From Frankiales bacterium (GTDB lineage: Bacteria; Actinomycetota; Actinomycetes; Mycobacteriales; SCTD01), in NCBI GenBank assembly GCA_025965755.1, contig JAOPWI010000337.1, positions 1 through 5,700 of the forward strand: DNA of 5,700 nucleotides, in the 5' to 3' direction. A model generated the notes under the pieces. The model saw only the letters and a list, made by a program, of their open reading frames with translations, was not told the origin of the DNA and did no database searches. Made by a program: the position numbers and the translations under genes. Shown piece by piece: positions 1-5,594 of the stretch. The first letter of the stretch is position 1, and every line of letters starts with the position of its first letter.

Positions 1-240
1 GGCCGGCTCCGCGGAGAACAGGTCCTCGACCGGCGCGTCCAGCACTGCGGCGGCCTGGGCCAGGCGGACCGAGCTGATGCCCGTGTGGCCGTTCTCGATC
101 GCGCTCAGCGTGGCGGGGCTGACATCCAGAAGGCCGGCCAGCTGCCGCAGCGTCATGCCGCGGGCGAGCCGCAGCTCCTTGACGCGACGGCCGATCGCGG
201 CGCGGGCGGGCGCGCCGGTCGCCGTCTGCCGCTCTGCCAC
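1..240 (-). CDS. XRE-family HTH regulator, N-terminal part (probable XRE-TetR fusion)
   Basis: Partial gene: 80 codons are visible from a GTG start at 240 and the frame runs off the left edge. The GTG is chosen because a perfect AGGAGG (249-254) lies 8 bases upstream of it. Residues about 15-75 form a lambda-repressor/XRE-type helix-turn-helix: IGRRVKELRLARG, then TLRQLAGLLDVSPATLSAIENG, with the recognition helix at SPATLSAIENG. By eye it is identical at roughly 35 of 60 aligned positions to the N-terminus of the regulator at 2958-3842, which continues into a TetR domain. A TetR half is therefore expected beyond the edge, but is not seen. It is divergent from the enone reductase at 504, the usual position for a local regulator. 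It could instead be a plain XRE protein with another C-terminal domain. The DNA-binding role is secure; the ligand is unknown. Confidence 0.85.
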   Translation of the reverse strand, partial: MAERQTATGAPARAAIGRRVKELRLARGMTLRQLAGLLDVSPATLSAIENGHTGISSVRLAQAAAVLDAPVEDLFSAEPA

Positions 241-248
241 GCTGAGGT

Positions 249-254
249 CCTCCT
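249..254 (-). promoter_or_regulatory. Ribosome binding site deciding the GTG start at 240
   Basis: On the minus strand AGGAGG stands 8 bases before GTG. An ATG further upstream (around 281) is in another frame, so this site fixes the start of the left-edge regulator. Confidence 0.7.
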
Positions 255-364
255 CGACTGAGAGATGCTCGGAATGCCCATCTTCCCGCCCCTCGGCGAA
301 ACAGTCCTGCGCGACACGGCGAGTTCGGGGTTTCGTCGGTTTAGCTGAACAGCTCGGGTCAGGC

Positions 365-393
365 TTGACACGCACGTCATGTGGCAGCAGGGT
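365..393 (+). promoter_or_regulatory. Candidate promoter of the reductase/dehydrogenase operon
   Basis: A perfect -35 hexamer TTGACA lies at 365-370. At a 17-base spacing the -10 position (388-393) reads CAGGGT, which keeps only the A and final T of TAnnnT and is weak. A start near 400 would put the palindrome at 411-424 just downstream of the transcription start, a typical repressor position. The acyl-CoA synthetase gene has the same arrangement (TTGACA at 3937, palindrome at 3987). The rest of the 241-503 gap shows no gene; a weaker dyad AGCTGAACAGCT lies at 343-354 on the regulator side. Confidence 0.4.
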
Positions 394-410
394 GAGACGG
401 GCCACAGCAC

Positions 411-424
411 CGAGCGCGCGCTCG
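411..424. promoter_or_regulatory. Palindromic operator candidate, site A
   Basis: CGAGCGCGCGCTCG is a perfect 14-bp palindrome of the form CGAGCG-NN-CGCTCG. It recurs at 3987-4000, and its 12-bp core GAGCG-NN-CGCTC also recurs at 474-485. I find no other copy of the core in the window. It is overlapped by a second, looser dyad, ACCGAGCG-N6-CGTTCGGT (409-430, one mismatched pair). The size and symmetry suit a TetR-family dimer. The binding protein is inferred to be one or both of the neighbouring regulators. Confidence 0.55.
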
Positions 425-473
425 TTCGGTCACTTCGGCCGCGTCCGCTCCGGGTGACCGTGGGCAAGGACCT

Positions 474-485
474 GAGCGGCCGCTC
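474..485. promoter_or_regulatory. Palindromic operator candidate, site B
   Basis: GAGCGGCCGCTC is a perfect 12-bp palindrome matching the GAGCG-NN-CGCTC core of sites 411-424 and 3987-4000. It ends 8 bases before the ribosome binding site of the reductase gene. Its centre is 62 bp from that of site A, close to six helical turns, so two bound dimers would sit on the same face of the DNA. Blocking of transcription or cooperative binding is inferred. Confidence 0.45.
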
Positions 486-493
486 CTGCTGAA

Positions 494-499
494 AGAGGA
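494..499 (+). promoter_or_regulatory. Ribosome binding site of the enone reductase gene
   Basis: AGAGGA stands 4 bases before the ATG at 504. The spacing is slightly short but acceptable, and it supports this ATG as the start. Confidence 0.55.
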
Positions 500-503
500 A
501 CCC

Positions 504-1592
504 ATGCCTGGCACTGTGCTCATCGCTGGAGCGAGCGGACTGGTCGGCGCAGCTGCCGTCGACGCGTTTCTCGACGACGGTTGGGACGTGCTCGCGGTGT
601 CCCGCCGCAAGCCCGAGATCTTCAGCGACCGGGCGTTCACGCACCTGGCCGTCGACCTGCAGGACGAGGCGGCGTGTCGCGCGGCCTTCGGCTCGCTCGA
701 GGGCGTCAGCCACGTGGTCTACACGGCGGTCTACGAGAAGCCGGGCCTGGTTCCGGGCTGGTCGGAGCGCGACCAGATGCAGACCAACCTCGCGATGCTG
801 AAGAACCTGCTGGAGCCGCTGTCCGCCGACCGCGCCCTGGAGCACGTCAGCCTGCTGCAGGGCACCAAGGCCTACGGCATCCACCTGCACCCGATGCGGG
901 TGCCGGGCCGCGAGCGGCACCCCCGTGACGAGCACGAGAACTTCTACTGGCTCCAGGAGGACTACCTCACCGCGGTGGCGGCCGAGCGGGGCCTGCGCTG
1001 GACGATCTTCCGCCCCCAGCTCATCGTCGGCCCGAACTACGGCGTGGTGATGAACCTGCCGCCGATCGTCGGTGCCTACGCCGCGATCTGCAAGGAGGAG
1101 GGCCTGCCCTTCGGCTTCCCCGGCGGGGCGTCCTCGGCCTGGGAGGCCGTCGACACGCGGCTGGTGGCCCACGCGCTCCGCTGGGCGGCCACCACGCCGG
1201 AGGCCTCGGGCCAGCACTACAACCTCACCAACGGTGAGGTCTTCGAGTGGCGCGACATGTGGCCGGCCATCGCCGAGGCCCTGGGCGTCGAGCCGGCTCC
1301 GGACAGCCCCCTGCAGATGGCGGAGTTCCTCACGAGCAAGGCCGACGTCTGGGACCGCATCGTGGCCAAGCACGGGCTGCGTCCGCTGTCGATGGCCGAG
1401 CTGGTCGGCGAGTCCCACCATTACGCCGACTTCTGCATGGCCTACGGCGCCACCTCGCCGCCACCCCCCGCGTTCGTCAGCACCATCAAGATCAAGCAGG
1501 CCGGCTTCACGGAGACCTGGGACAGCGAGGAGTCCTTCGTGTACTGGTTGAGAGTGCTGCAGGACCGCAAGGTCCTCCCGCCCGCTCCCTGA
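504..1592 (+). CDS. PRISE-family NAD(P)H-dependent enone reductase (extended SDR)
   Basis: A 362-residue cytosolic short-chain dehydrogenase/reductase of the extended, atypical type, related to progesterone 5-beta-reductase and iridoid synthase (the PRISE group, which reduces activated C=C bonds of enones with NADPH). Visible features in order: Rossmann motif GASGLVG at 9-15; SRRKP at 32-36, where Arg after strand 2 suggests NADPH; GTKAYG at 119-124 with the PRISE lysine K121; ENFYWLQED at 144-152, the PRISE NFYYxxED signature, keeping Y147 but with Trp as the next residue; then FRPQLIVGP, AYAAICKEEG and YNLTNGEVFEW, all matching plant P5betaR-like C-terminal blocks. No signal peptide or membrane segment is seen. 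It starts an operon with the acyl-CoA dehydrogenase 44 bases downstream. The family call is firm and the substrate unknown; an epimerase/dehydratase label would be the less specific alternative. Confidence 0.9.
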   Translation: MPGTVLIAGASGLVGAAAVDAFLDDGWDVLAVSRRKPEIFSDRAFTHLAVDLQDEAACRAAFGSLEGVSHVVYTAVYEKPGLVPGWSERDQMQTNLAMLKNLLEPLSADRALEHVSLLQGTKAYGIHLHPMRVPGRERHPRDEHENFYWLQEDYLTAVAAERGLRWTIFRPQLIVGPNYGVVMNLPPIVGAYAAICKEEGLPFGFPGGASSAWEAVDTRLVAHALRWAATTPEASGQHYNLTNGEVFEWRDMWPAIAEALGVEPAPDSPLQMAEFLTSKADVWDRIVAKHGLRPLSMAELVGESHHYADFCMAYGATSPPPPAFVSTIKIKQAGFTETWDSEESFVYWLRVLQDRKVLPPAP

Positions 1593-1622
1593 GCGCGCGA
1601 CCCCCGACCACCCGCACGCCGA

Positions 1623-1632
1623 AGGAAGAGGA
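1623..1632 (+). promoter_or_regulatory. Ribosome binding site of the acyl-CoA dehydrogenase gene
   Basis: Purine-rich AGGAAGAGGA precedes the ATG at 1637. The open frame extends upstream into the reductase gene, so this site and the family's normal N-terminus decide the start. Confidence 0.55.
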
Positions 1633-1636
1633 CGTC

Positions 1637-2911
1637 ATGCCGTACGAGTTCACCGAGCAGGGCAAGACCATGCTCGCCGAGGTCACCAGCTTCATGGACG
1701 ACCACATCTACCCCAACGAGGTCGAGTACCACGAGCAGGTGGCGCAGGTCGGGCCGACCGGCTACCCGCCGATCCTCGACAAGCTCAAGGCAGCCGCTCG
1801 CGAGCGCAACCTGTGGAACCTGTTCCTGCCGCACCTCGCGCCGGGCGCGCCGGGCACCAAGCTGTCCAACCTCGACTACGCCCCCGTGTCGGAGGAGCTC
1901 GGCAAGGTGGGCTTCGCCTCCGAGGTGCTGAACTCCTCGGCGCCGGACACCGGTAACATGGAGGTCTTCAACCTGTACGGGTCGGAGGCCGTCAAGCGCG
2001 ACTGGCTGGCTCCGCTGCTGGAGGGTGAGATCCGCTCCGCCTTCTGCATGACCGAGCCGGACGTGGGCTCCTCGGACGCCAGCAACATCGGCCTGCGCAT
2101 CGAGCGCCGCGGCGACGAGTACGTCCTCAACGGCAAGAAGTGGTTCAGCTCCGGCGCGCTCAACGACCGCTGCCAGGTCTTCATCGTCATGGGCAAGACC
2201 GACCCGACCGCGGCGGCCCACCGCCAGCAGTCGATGATCACGGTTCCGAAGCAGACGCCTGGCGTCTCCTTCGGCCGCAGCCCGCACGTGTTCGGCTACG
2301 AGGACCGCGGCGGCCACCCCGAGGTCGTCTTCGAGGACGTGCACGTGCCGGCGGACAACCTGCTCGGCGAGGAGGGCAGCGGCTTCGCCATCTCCCAGGC
2401 CCGGCTGGGCCCGGGCCGCATCCACCACTGCATGCGCGCCCTCGGCGTCGGCGAGCGCGCCCTCGACCTGATGGTCAAGCGGTCGCTCGAGCGCACCACC
2501 TTCGGGACCCTGGTCGCCCACAAGGGCGTCGTCCAGGACTGGATCGCCGAGTCGCGCATCGAGCTCGACATGGCGCGCGAGTACGTCCTGAAGACGGCCC
2601 ACCTCATGGACACGATCGGCAACAAGGGCGCGGCGACCCAGATCTCCGGCATCAAGGTCGCCATCCCCAACATCGTGCTGAAGATCATCGACCGGGCGAT
2701 CCAGGTGCACGGTGCCGCGGGCGTCTCGCAGTACACGCCGCTGGCCAACATGTACGCGCACATGCGCACGCTGCGCATCGCGGACGGCCCGGACGAGGTG
2801 CACAAGATGACCATCGCCCGCCGGGAGATCCGTCGTCAGGACTCGACGTTCTCCATCACGCCGCCGTTCGGCGACGGCGCGAGCGCGCCGCAGGTCTTCG
2901 CGCGTCCGTGA
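1637..2911 (+). CDS. Acyl-CoA dehydrogenase, ACAD10/11-like
   Basis: A 424-residue FAD-dependent acyl-CoA dehydrogenase of normal family length, expected to be soluble and tetrameric or dimeric. Domains: N-terminal helices to about 130; CMTEPDVGSSD at 137-147 (the ACAD flavin/substrate signature) and KKWFSSGA at 167-174 in the beta domain; FGYEDRGG near 219-226; SQARLGPGRIHHCMRALG at 253-270; RTTFG at 286-290; IQVHGAAG at 355-362; and ADGPDEVHK at 382-390. The GPGRIHHCMR and ADGPDEVH blocks are those of human ACAD10/ACAD11 and related bacterial enzymes. The residue aligned with the MCAD-type catalytic Glu (in YEGT) is D383 here, which seems to be a feature of this subgroup. Members of this group have been linked to 4-hydroxy-acyl-CoA catabolism through phosphorylated intermediates, but no kinase gene is visible here. 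It is co-transcribed with the enone reductase and followed by a strong hairpin. The family is sure; the substrate is inferred only. Confidence 0.93.
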   Translation: MPYEFTEQGKTMLAEVTSFMDDHIYPNEVEYHEQVAQVGPTGYPPILDKLKAAARERNLWNLFLPHLAPGAPGTKLSNLDYAPVSEELGKVGFASEVLNSSAPDTGNMEVFNLYGSEAVKRDWLAPLLEGEIRSAFCMTEPDVGSSDASNIGLRIERRGDEYVLNGKKWFSSGALNDRCQVFIVMGKTDPTAAAHRQQSMITVPKQTPGVSFGRSPHVFGYEDRGGHPEVVFEDVHVPADNLLGEEGSGFAISQARLGPGRIHHCMRALGVGERALDLMVKRSLERTTFGTLVAHKGVVQDWIAESRIELDMAREYVLKTAHLMDTIGNKGAATQISGIKVAIPNIVLKIIDRAIQVHGAAGVSQYTPLANMYAHMRTLRIADGPDEVHKMTIARREIRRQDSTFSITPPFGDGASAPQVFARP

Positions 2912-2916
2912 CCCCA

Positions 2917-2963
2917 GGCTGAGGCCGGCGCCCGCTGCAGTGCAGCGGGCGCCGGCCTCAGCC
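2917..2963. terminator. Bidirectional hairpin terminator between convergent genes
   Basis: Arms 2917-2939 and 2941-2963 are perfect reverse complements over 23 bp, running from GGCTGAGGCC to GGCCTCAGCC. With a realistic 3-base loop this leaves a 22-bp stem. It begins 6 bases after the dehydrogenase stop and includes the last Gly codon and stop of the convergent regulator. There is no T-tract on either side, so it would be a U-less hairpin terminator of the kind common in actinobacteria. Confidence 0.8.
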
Positions 2964-3842
2964 CGTCCGGTCGGTGTGGCCGACCACATCCAGGGCGAAC
3001 ACCACGTAGTCGGCGGCGACCCGCTCGGGTGAGGCCGGCCCGCCGGGCACCCACCACTGCGGCAGGGCCGTGCACATCGTCACGACGGCCCGAGCTGCCT
3101 GGCGCGGCACGTCGGTGCGGAACACTCCGGCCCGGGCGCCCCGCACGACCTCCACGTCCACCAGGTGCTGCTGCGTCCGGCGCGCTGCGGTCAGCCCGGC
3201 ACGCGCGGACGGCTGGAGGCTGCGGACCTCGCTCGCCCCGAGGAAGCCGATCTCTCGGCGGTGCGTGTGGAACAGGACCAGGCACTCGACCAGCAGCGTG
3301 AAGCGCTCGACCGGGTCGCGGCCCTCGGCCCTGGCCGCGGTGCTGCGCGCCAGCAGCTCCCGCACGCCGAGGTCGAGCAGGGCGACCAGGAGGTCGTGCT
3401 TGCTCGCGTGGTGGTGGTAGAGCCCGGGCACCGACAGCCCCGCGTGCCGGCCGACGTCGCGCATGGTGGCCCCGGCGTAGCCCCGCTCGACGAAGGCGGC
3501 CAGGGCACCGGCCAGCGCCGGCTCGAGTTCCAGCGGGCCGTAGCGGCGCCAGTCGCCCGCGGCCGGCGGGTGGTCCGCACCGGCGGCACCGGCCGGTCGG
3601 CCGATCGACCGCTCCGGCTGCACGAGCAGGCTGCCGACGGGGACGCCGAGCACGAAGGCGACCTCCGCCAGGCGGACGGCGGTCAGCCCGGTCCGGCCCG
3701 TCTCGACGGCGCTCAGCGTCGCCGCGCTGACGCCCAGCTCACCGGCGAGTCGTCGCAGGGTCAGTCCAGCGGCCACCCGGCTGGCCCGGACCCGGGTGCC
3801 GATGTCGCGCTGCAGTGCCGTAGGGGACGGGGGCTGCTCCAT
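2958..3842 (-). CDS. XRE-TetR fusion transcriptional regulator
   Basis: 294 residues with two DNA-binding domains. Residues about 14-75 are an XRE/lambda-repressor HTH (IGTRVRASRVAAGLTLRRLA, then GVSAATLSAVETGRTG). A linker rich in Ala, Gly and Pro follows (about 78-100). Residues about 107-153 are a TetR N-terminal HTH (LAAFVERGYAGATMRDVGR, then HAGLSVPGLYHHHASKHDLL). Residues 155-290 are an all-helical TetR ligand-binding and dimerisation domain. The ATG at 3842 follows GGAGGT at 3847-3852; the open frame continues far upstream but only as a shadow of the divergent synthetase gene. The gene is divergent from the acyl-CoA synthetase and convergent with the dehydrogenase. It is paralogous to the regulator at the left edge. 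A repressor of one or both enzyme promoters, relieved by an acyl-CoA, is inferred from context. Family call high, target and ligand unproven. Confidence 0.9.
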   Translation of the reverse strand: MEQPPSPTALQRDIGTRVRASRVAAGLTLRRLAGELGVSAATLSAVETGRTGLTAVRLAEVAFVLGVPVGSLLVQPERSIGRPAGAAGADHPPAAGDWRRYGPLELEPALAGALAAFVERGYAGATMRDVGRHAGLSVPGLYHHHASKHDLLVALLDLGVRELLARSTAARAEGRDPVERFTLLVECLVLFHTHRREIGFLGASEVRSLQPSARAGLTAARRTQQHLVDVEVVRGARAGVFRTDVPRQAARAVVTMCTALPQWWVPGGPASPERVAADYVVFALDVVGHTDRTG

Positions 3843-3846
3843 CGAG

Positions 3847-3852
3847 ACCTCC
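3847..3852 (-). promoter_or_regulatory. Ribosome binding site of the XRE-TetR regulator
   Basis: GGAGGT on the minus strand, 4 bases before the ATG at 3842. It settles the start within an open frame that extends more than 1.7 kb further upstream. Confidence 0.7.
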
Positions 3853-3879
3853 GTTCGGTCTGCCTGAACGCGCACTGTA
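3852..3879 (-). promoter_or_regulatory. Candidate promoter -10 and dyad of the XRE-TetR gene
   Basis: On the minus strand TACAGT (3874-3879) is a fair -10 element; no good -35 stands at the right distance. Between it and the Shine-Dalgarno is an imperfect inverted repeat, CGTTC-N9-GAACG (3852-3870; 7 of 9 base pairs match around a single central base), placed where an autorepressor could act. The 9-mer CGTTCGGTC of its left arm also occurs at 423-431 beside site A. The evidence is thin. Confidence 0.3.
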
Positions 3880-3936
3880 CGGCGGAAGGACCTGGGCCGT
3901 GGGTGATCAGCCCGGCGGCCCTCAGGCTTCGAACGT

Positions 3937-3966
3937 TTGACATGACAGGATCGGCCCGGACAGACT
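3937..3966 (+). promoter_or_regulatory. Candidate promoter of the acyl-CoA synthetase gene
   Basis: Perfect TTGACA at 3937-3942; at an 18-base spacing CAGACT (3961-3966) retains A and T of TAnnnT. The -10 lies inside a small dyad GACAG-A-CTGTC (3959-3969). A further hairpin, CTCTC-N6-GAGAG (3969-3984), and the operator at 3987-4000 follow in the untranslated leader. The order TTGACA, weak -10, palindrome copies that upstream of the reductase operon. Confidence 0.4.
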
Positions 3967-3986
3967 GTCTCTCTGCGGCGAGAGCC

Positions 3987-4000
3987 CGAGCGCTCGCTCG
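3987..4000. promoter_or_regulatory. Palindromic operator candidate, site C
   Basis: CGAGCGCTCGCTCG has the form CGAGCG-NN-CGCTCG, identical in both arms to site A at 411-424. The arms extend to CCGAGCG-CT-CGCTCGG (3986-4001). It lies 44 bases after the TTGACA and about 20 bases before the AGGAGG of the upstream ORF. It is the third and last copy of GAGCG-NN-CGCTC found in the window, and all three are intergenic. A shared regulator for both promoter regions is inferred. Confidence 0.55.
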
Positions 4001-4019
4001 GTGCTGGTCGCCCACTCCC

Positions 4020-4025
4020 AGGAGG
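4020..4025 (+). promoter_or_regulatory. Consensus ribosome binding site of a short upstream ORF
   Basis: AGGAGG lies 4 bases before a GTG at 4030. It is 42 bases from the GTG at 4068, too far to serve the synthetase start directly, whose own local match is only a weak AGGT (4059-4062). Confidence 0.55.
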
Positions 4026-4029
4026 AACC

Positions 4030-4071
4030 GTGACCTTGACTCGCGAGGCACCTGAAGCAGGTCCCCGGTGA
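4030..4071 (+). CDS. 13-residue upstream ORF, possibly coupled to the synthetase
   Basis: GTG at 4030 opens 13 codons (read with initiator Met: MTLTREAPEAGPR) and ends at TGA 4069-4071. This stop overlaps the synthetase start in the sequence GTGA. The strong AGGAGG in front suggests ribosomes enter here and pass to the synthetase by translational coupling. No attenuator-like codon run is seen. The alternative is that this is the true synthetase N-terminus put out of frame: one extra base in the CCCC run at 4063-4066 would join it in frame with SAYDDRPWLG. The peptide itself resembles nothing I recognise. Confidence 0.35.
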   Translation: MTLTREAPEAGPR

Positions 4072-5594
4072 GCGCCTACGACGACCGCCCCTGGCTGGGC
4101 CTGTATGGCGACCAGCCGGCCGACCTGCCGCTGGAGTTCGACGACGCGCTGGCCATGTTCCGGGCCGGCGTCGCCGCCGATCCGTCGGCCGTGGCCCTGC
4201 GCTACTTCGACGGCGTGATCACCCGCCAGGAGCTGGACGAGCTGAGCGACGCGCTGGCGAGCGGGCTGCTGGCCAACGGCTTCGTCGCGGGGGACCGGCT
4301 CGCCGTCTACCTGCAGAACGTGCCGCAGTTCGTCATCTCGATGGTGGCGACCTGGAAGGCCGGCGGGGTCATGGTGTCCATCAACCCCATGAGCCGCACC
4401 CGCGAGCTGTCGTACCTGCTCAAGGACTCGGGCGCGACCGTTCTGGTGGCGCTCGAGGCGCTCTACGACGAGGTCGGGCGCGACGTCGTGCCGAACACCG
4501 ACGTGCGGCTGGTGCTCACCACCAGTGAGCTGGAGTTCCAGACCCGCAACGACGAGCGCCTCTTCAAGGGGATGACCCGGCAGCGCCACGAGGGAACGAC
4601 CGACTTCAGCGAGCTCATCGCTCAGCACCGCGGCGAGGTCCCGCCGCCGGCACCGCTGGCCCTGGACGACGTCGCCTTCCTCACCTACACCTCCGGCACG
4701 ACCGGGGTGCCCAAGGGCGCGATGAACACCCACCGCAACGTGGTCTTCACGGCGCAGTGCTATCGCGACTGGTGCCGGCTGACGCCGGACGGCTCGATCT
4801 TCGGCATCGCGCCGCTGTTCCACATCACCGGCCTGATCGGCCACGTCGCGGCCAGCCTGCTGGTGCCGATGCCGCTGGTGCTGGCCTACCGGTTCGAGCC
4901 CAACGTCGTCCTGGACGCGCTGGCCGAGCACCGGCCGACCTTCACCATCGGCGCCATCACGGCGTTCAGCGGGCTGCTCAACGCGCCGGGGTTCACCAAG
5001 GACCACTTCTCGTCGCTCACGTCCGTCTACTCCGGCGGGGCGGCCATCTCGCCGACGGCGGAGAAGGGCTTCCTGGAGGCCACCGGCCGCCAGGTCCACG
5101 TGGCGTACGGGCTGACCGAGACGACCTCCCCGATGACGCTGACGCCCTACGGCGCCGCGTCCCCCGTCGACCCGACCTCGGGCGCGCTGTCGGTGGGCGT
5201 GCCGGTGCCGAGCACCATCGTGCGCATTCTCGACGACGAGGGCAACGACCTGCCGCTGGGCGAGATCGGCGAGATCGTGGCCGAGGGGCCGCAGGTGGTG
5301 GCCGGCTACTGGCGCAAGCCGGAGGAGACGGCGGCCAGCCTGCCGGGCGGCGCCCTGCGCAGCGGCGACGTCGGCTTCATGAGCCCCGAGGGCTGGGTGT
5401 TCATCGTCGACCGCAAGAAGGACATGATCAACGCGTCCGGCTACAAGGTGTGGCCCCGCGAGGTCGAGGACGTGCTGGCCGAGCACCCGGCCGTGCGTGA
5501 GTCGGCGGTCGTGGGCGTGCCGGACGAGAAGCGGGGCGAGACGGTCAATGCGTTCGTCAGCCTCAAGCCGGGCGCGAGCGTCACCCCCGAGTAG
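4068..5594 (+). CDS. AMP-forming acyl-CoA synthetase (FadD-like), frame ended by TAG
   Basis: ANL-superfamily acyl-CoA ligase: ATP + carboxylate + CoA gives acyl-CoA + AMP + PPi. The frame gives 508 residues up to TAG 5592-5594. The GTG at 4068 is the only usable early start, because TGA 4053-4055 precedes it in frame; SAYDDRPWLGLY is a typical start for this family. Visible motifs: A3/P-loop TYTSGTTGVPKGA at 206-218; APLFHITG at 248-255; A5 YGLTETTS at 347-354; A7 RSGD at 431-434; A8 hinge DRKKDMINASGYKV at 448-461. The A10 lysine is absent from this product. It is encoded 32 codons further on in the same frame (5685-5687), after two TAG codons. The gene is divergent from the XRE-TetR regulator. 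Fatty versus aromatic or terpenoid acid specificity cannot be told. Whether the gene is dead, read through or misread is open. Confidence 0.88.
   Translation: MSAYDDRPWLGLYGDQPADLPLEFDDALAMFRAGVAADPSAVALRYFDGVITRQELDELSDALASGLLANGFVAGDRLAVYLQNVPQFVISMVATWKAGGVMVSINPMSRTRELSYLLKDSGATVLVALEALYDEVGRDVVPNTDVRLVLTTSELEFQTRNDERLFKGMTRQRHEGTTDFSELIAQHRGEVPPPAPLALDDVAFLTYTSGTTGVPKGAMNTHRNVVFTAQCYRDWCRLTPDGSIFGIAPLFHITGLIGHVAASLLVPMPLVLAYRFEPNVVLDALAEHRPTFTIGAITAFSGLLNAPGFTKDHFSSLTSVYSGGAAISPTAEKGFLEATGRQVHVAYGLTETTSPMTLTPYGAASPVDPTSGALSVGVPVPSTIVRILDDEGNDLPLGEIGEIVAEGPQVVAGYWRKPEETAASLPGGALRSGDVGFMSPEGWVFIVDRKKDMINASGYKVWPREVEDVLAEHPAVRESAVVGVPDEKRGETVNAFVSLKPGASVTPE

Noticed and set aside
153..1421. 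Long minus-strand open frame opposite the enone reductase
   Set aside because: It is low-complexity, rich in Arg, Ala and Gly, and overlaps a recognisable gene; it is a high-GC shadow frame.
1561..1576. Hairpin AGGACC-GCAA-GGTCCT with a GNRA loop near the reductase stop
   Set aside because: The stem is only 6 bp, lies within coding DNA, and the downstream gene is closely spaced; chance is likely and there is no sign of termination.
1247..1636. N-terminal extension of the dehydrogenase frame into the reductase gene
   Set aside because: The extra residues are an off-frame reading of the reductase; the family N-terminus and a ribosome site place the start at 1637.
1442..2989. 515-residue minus-strand open frame opposite the acyl-CoA dehydrogenase
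   Set aside because: The composition is dominated by Arg, Val, Asp and His with no family resemblance, while the plus strand encodes a clear dehydrogenase.
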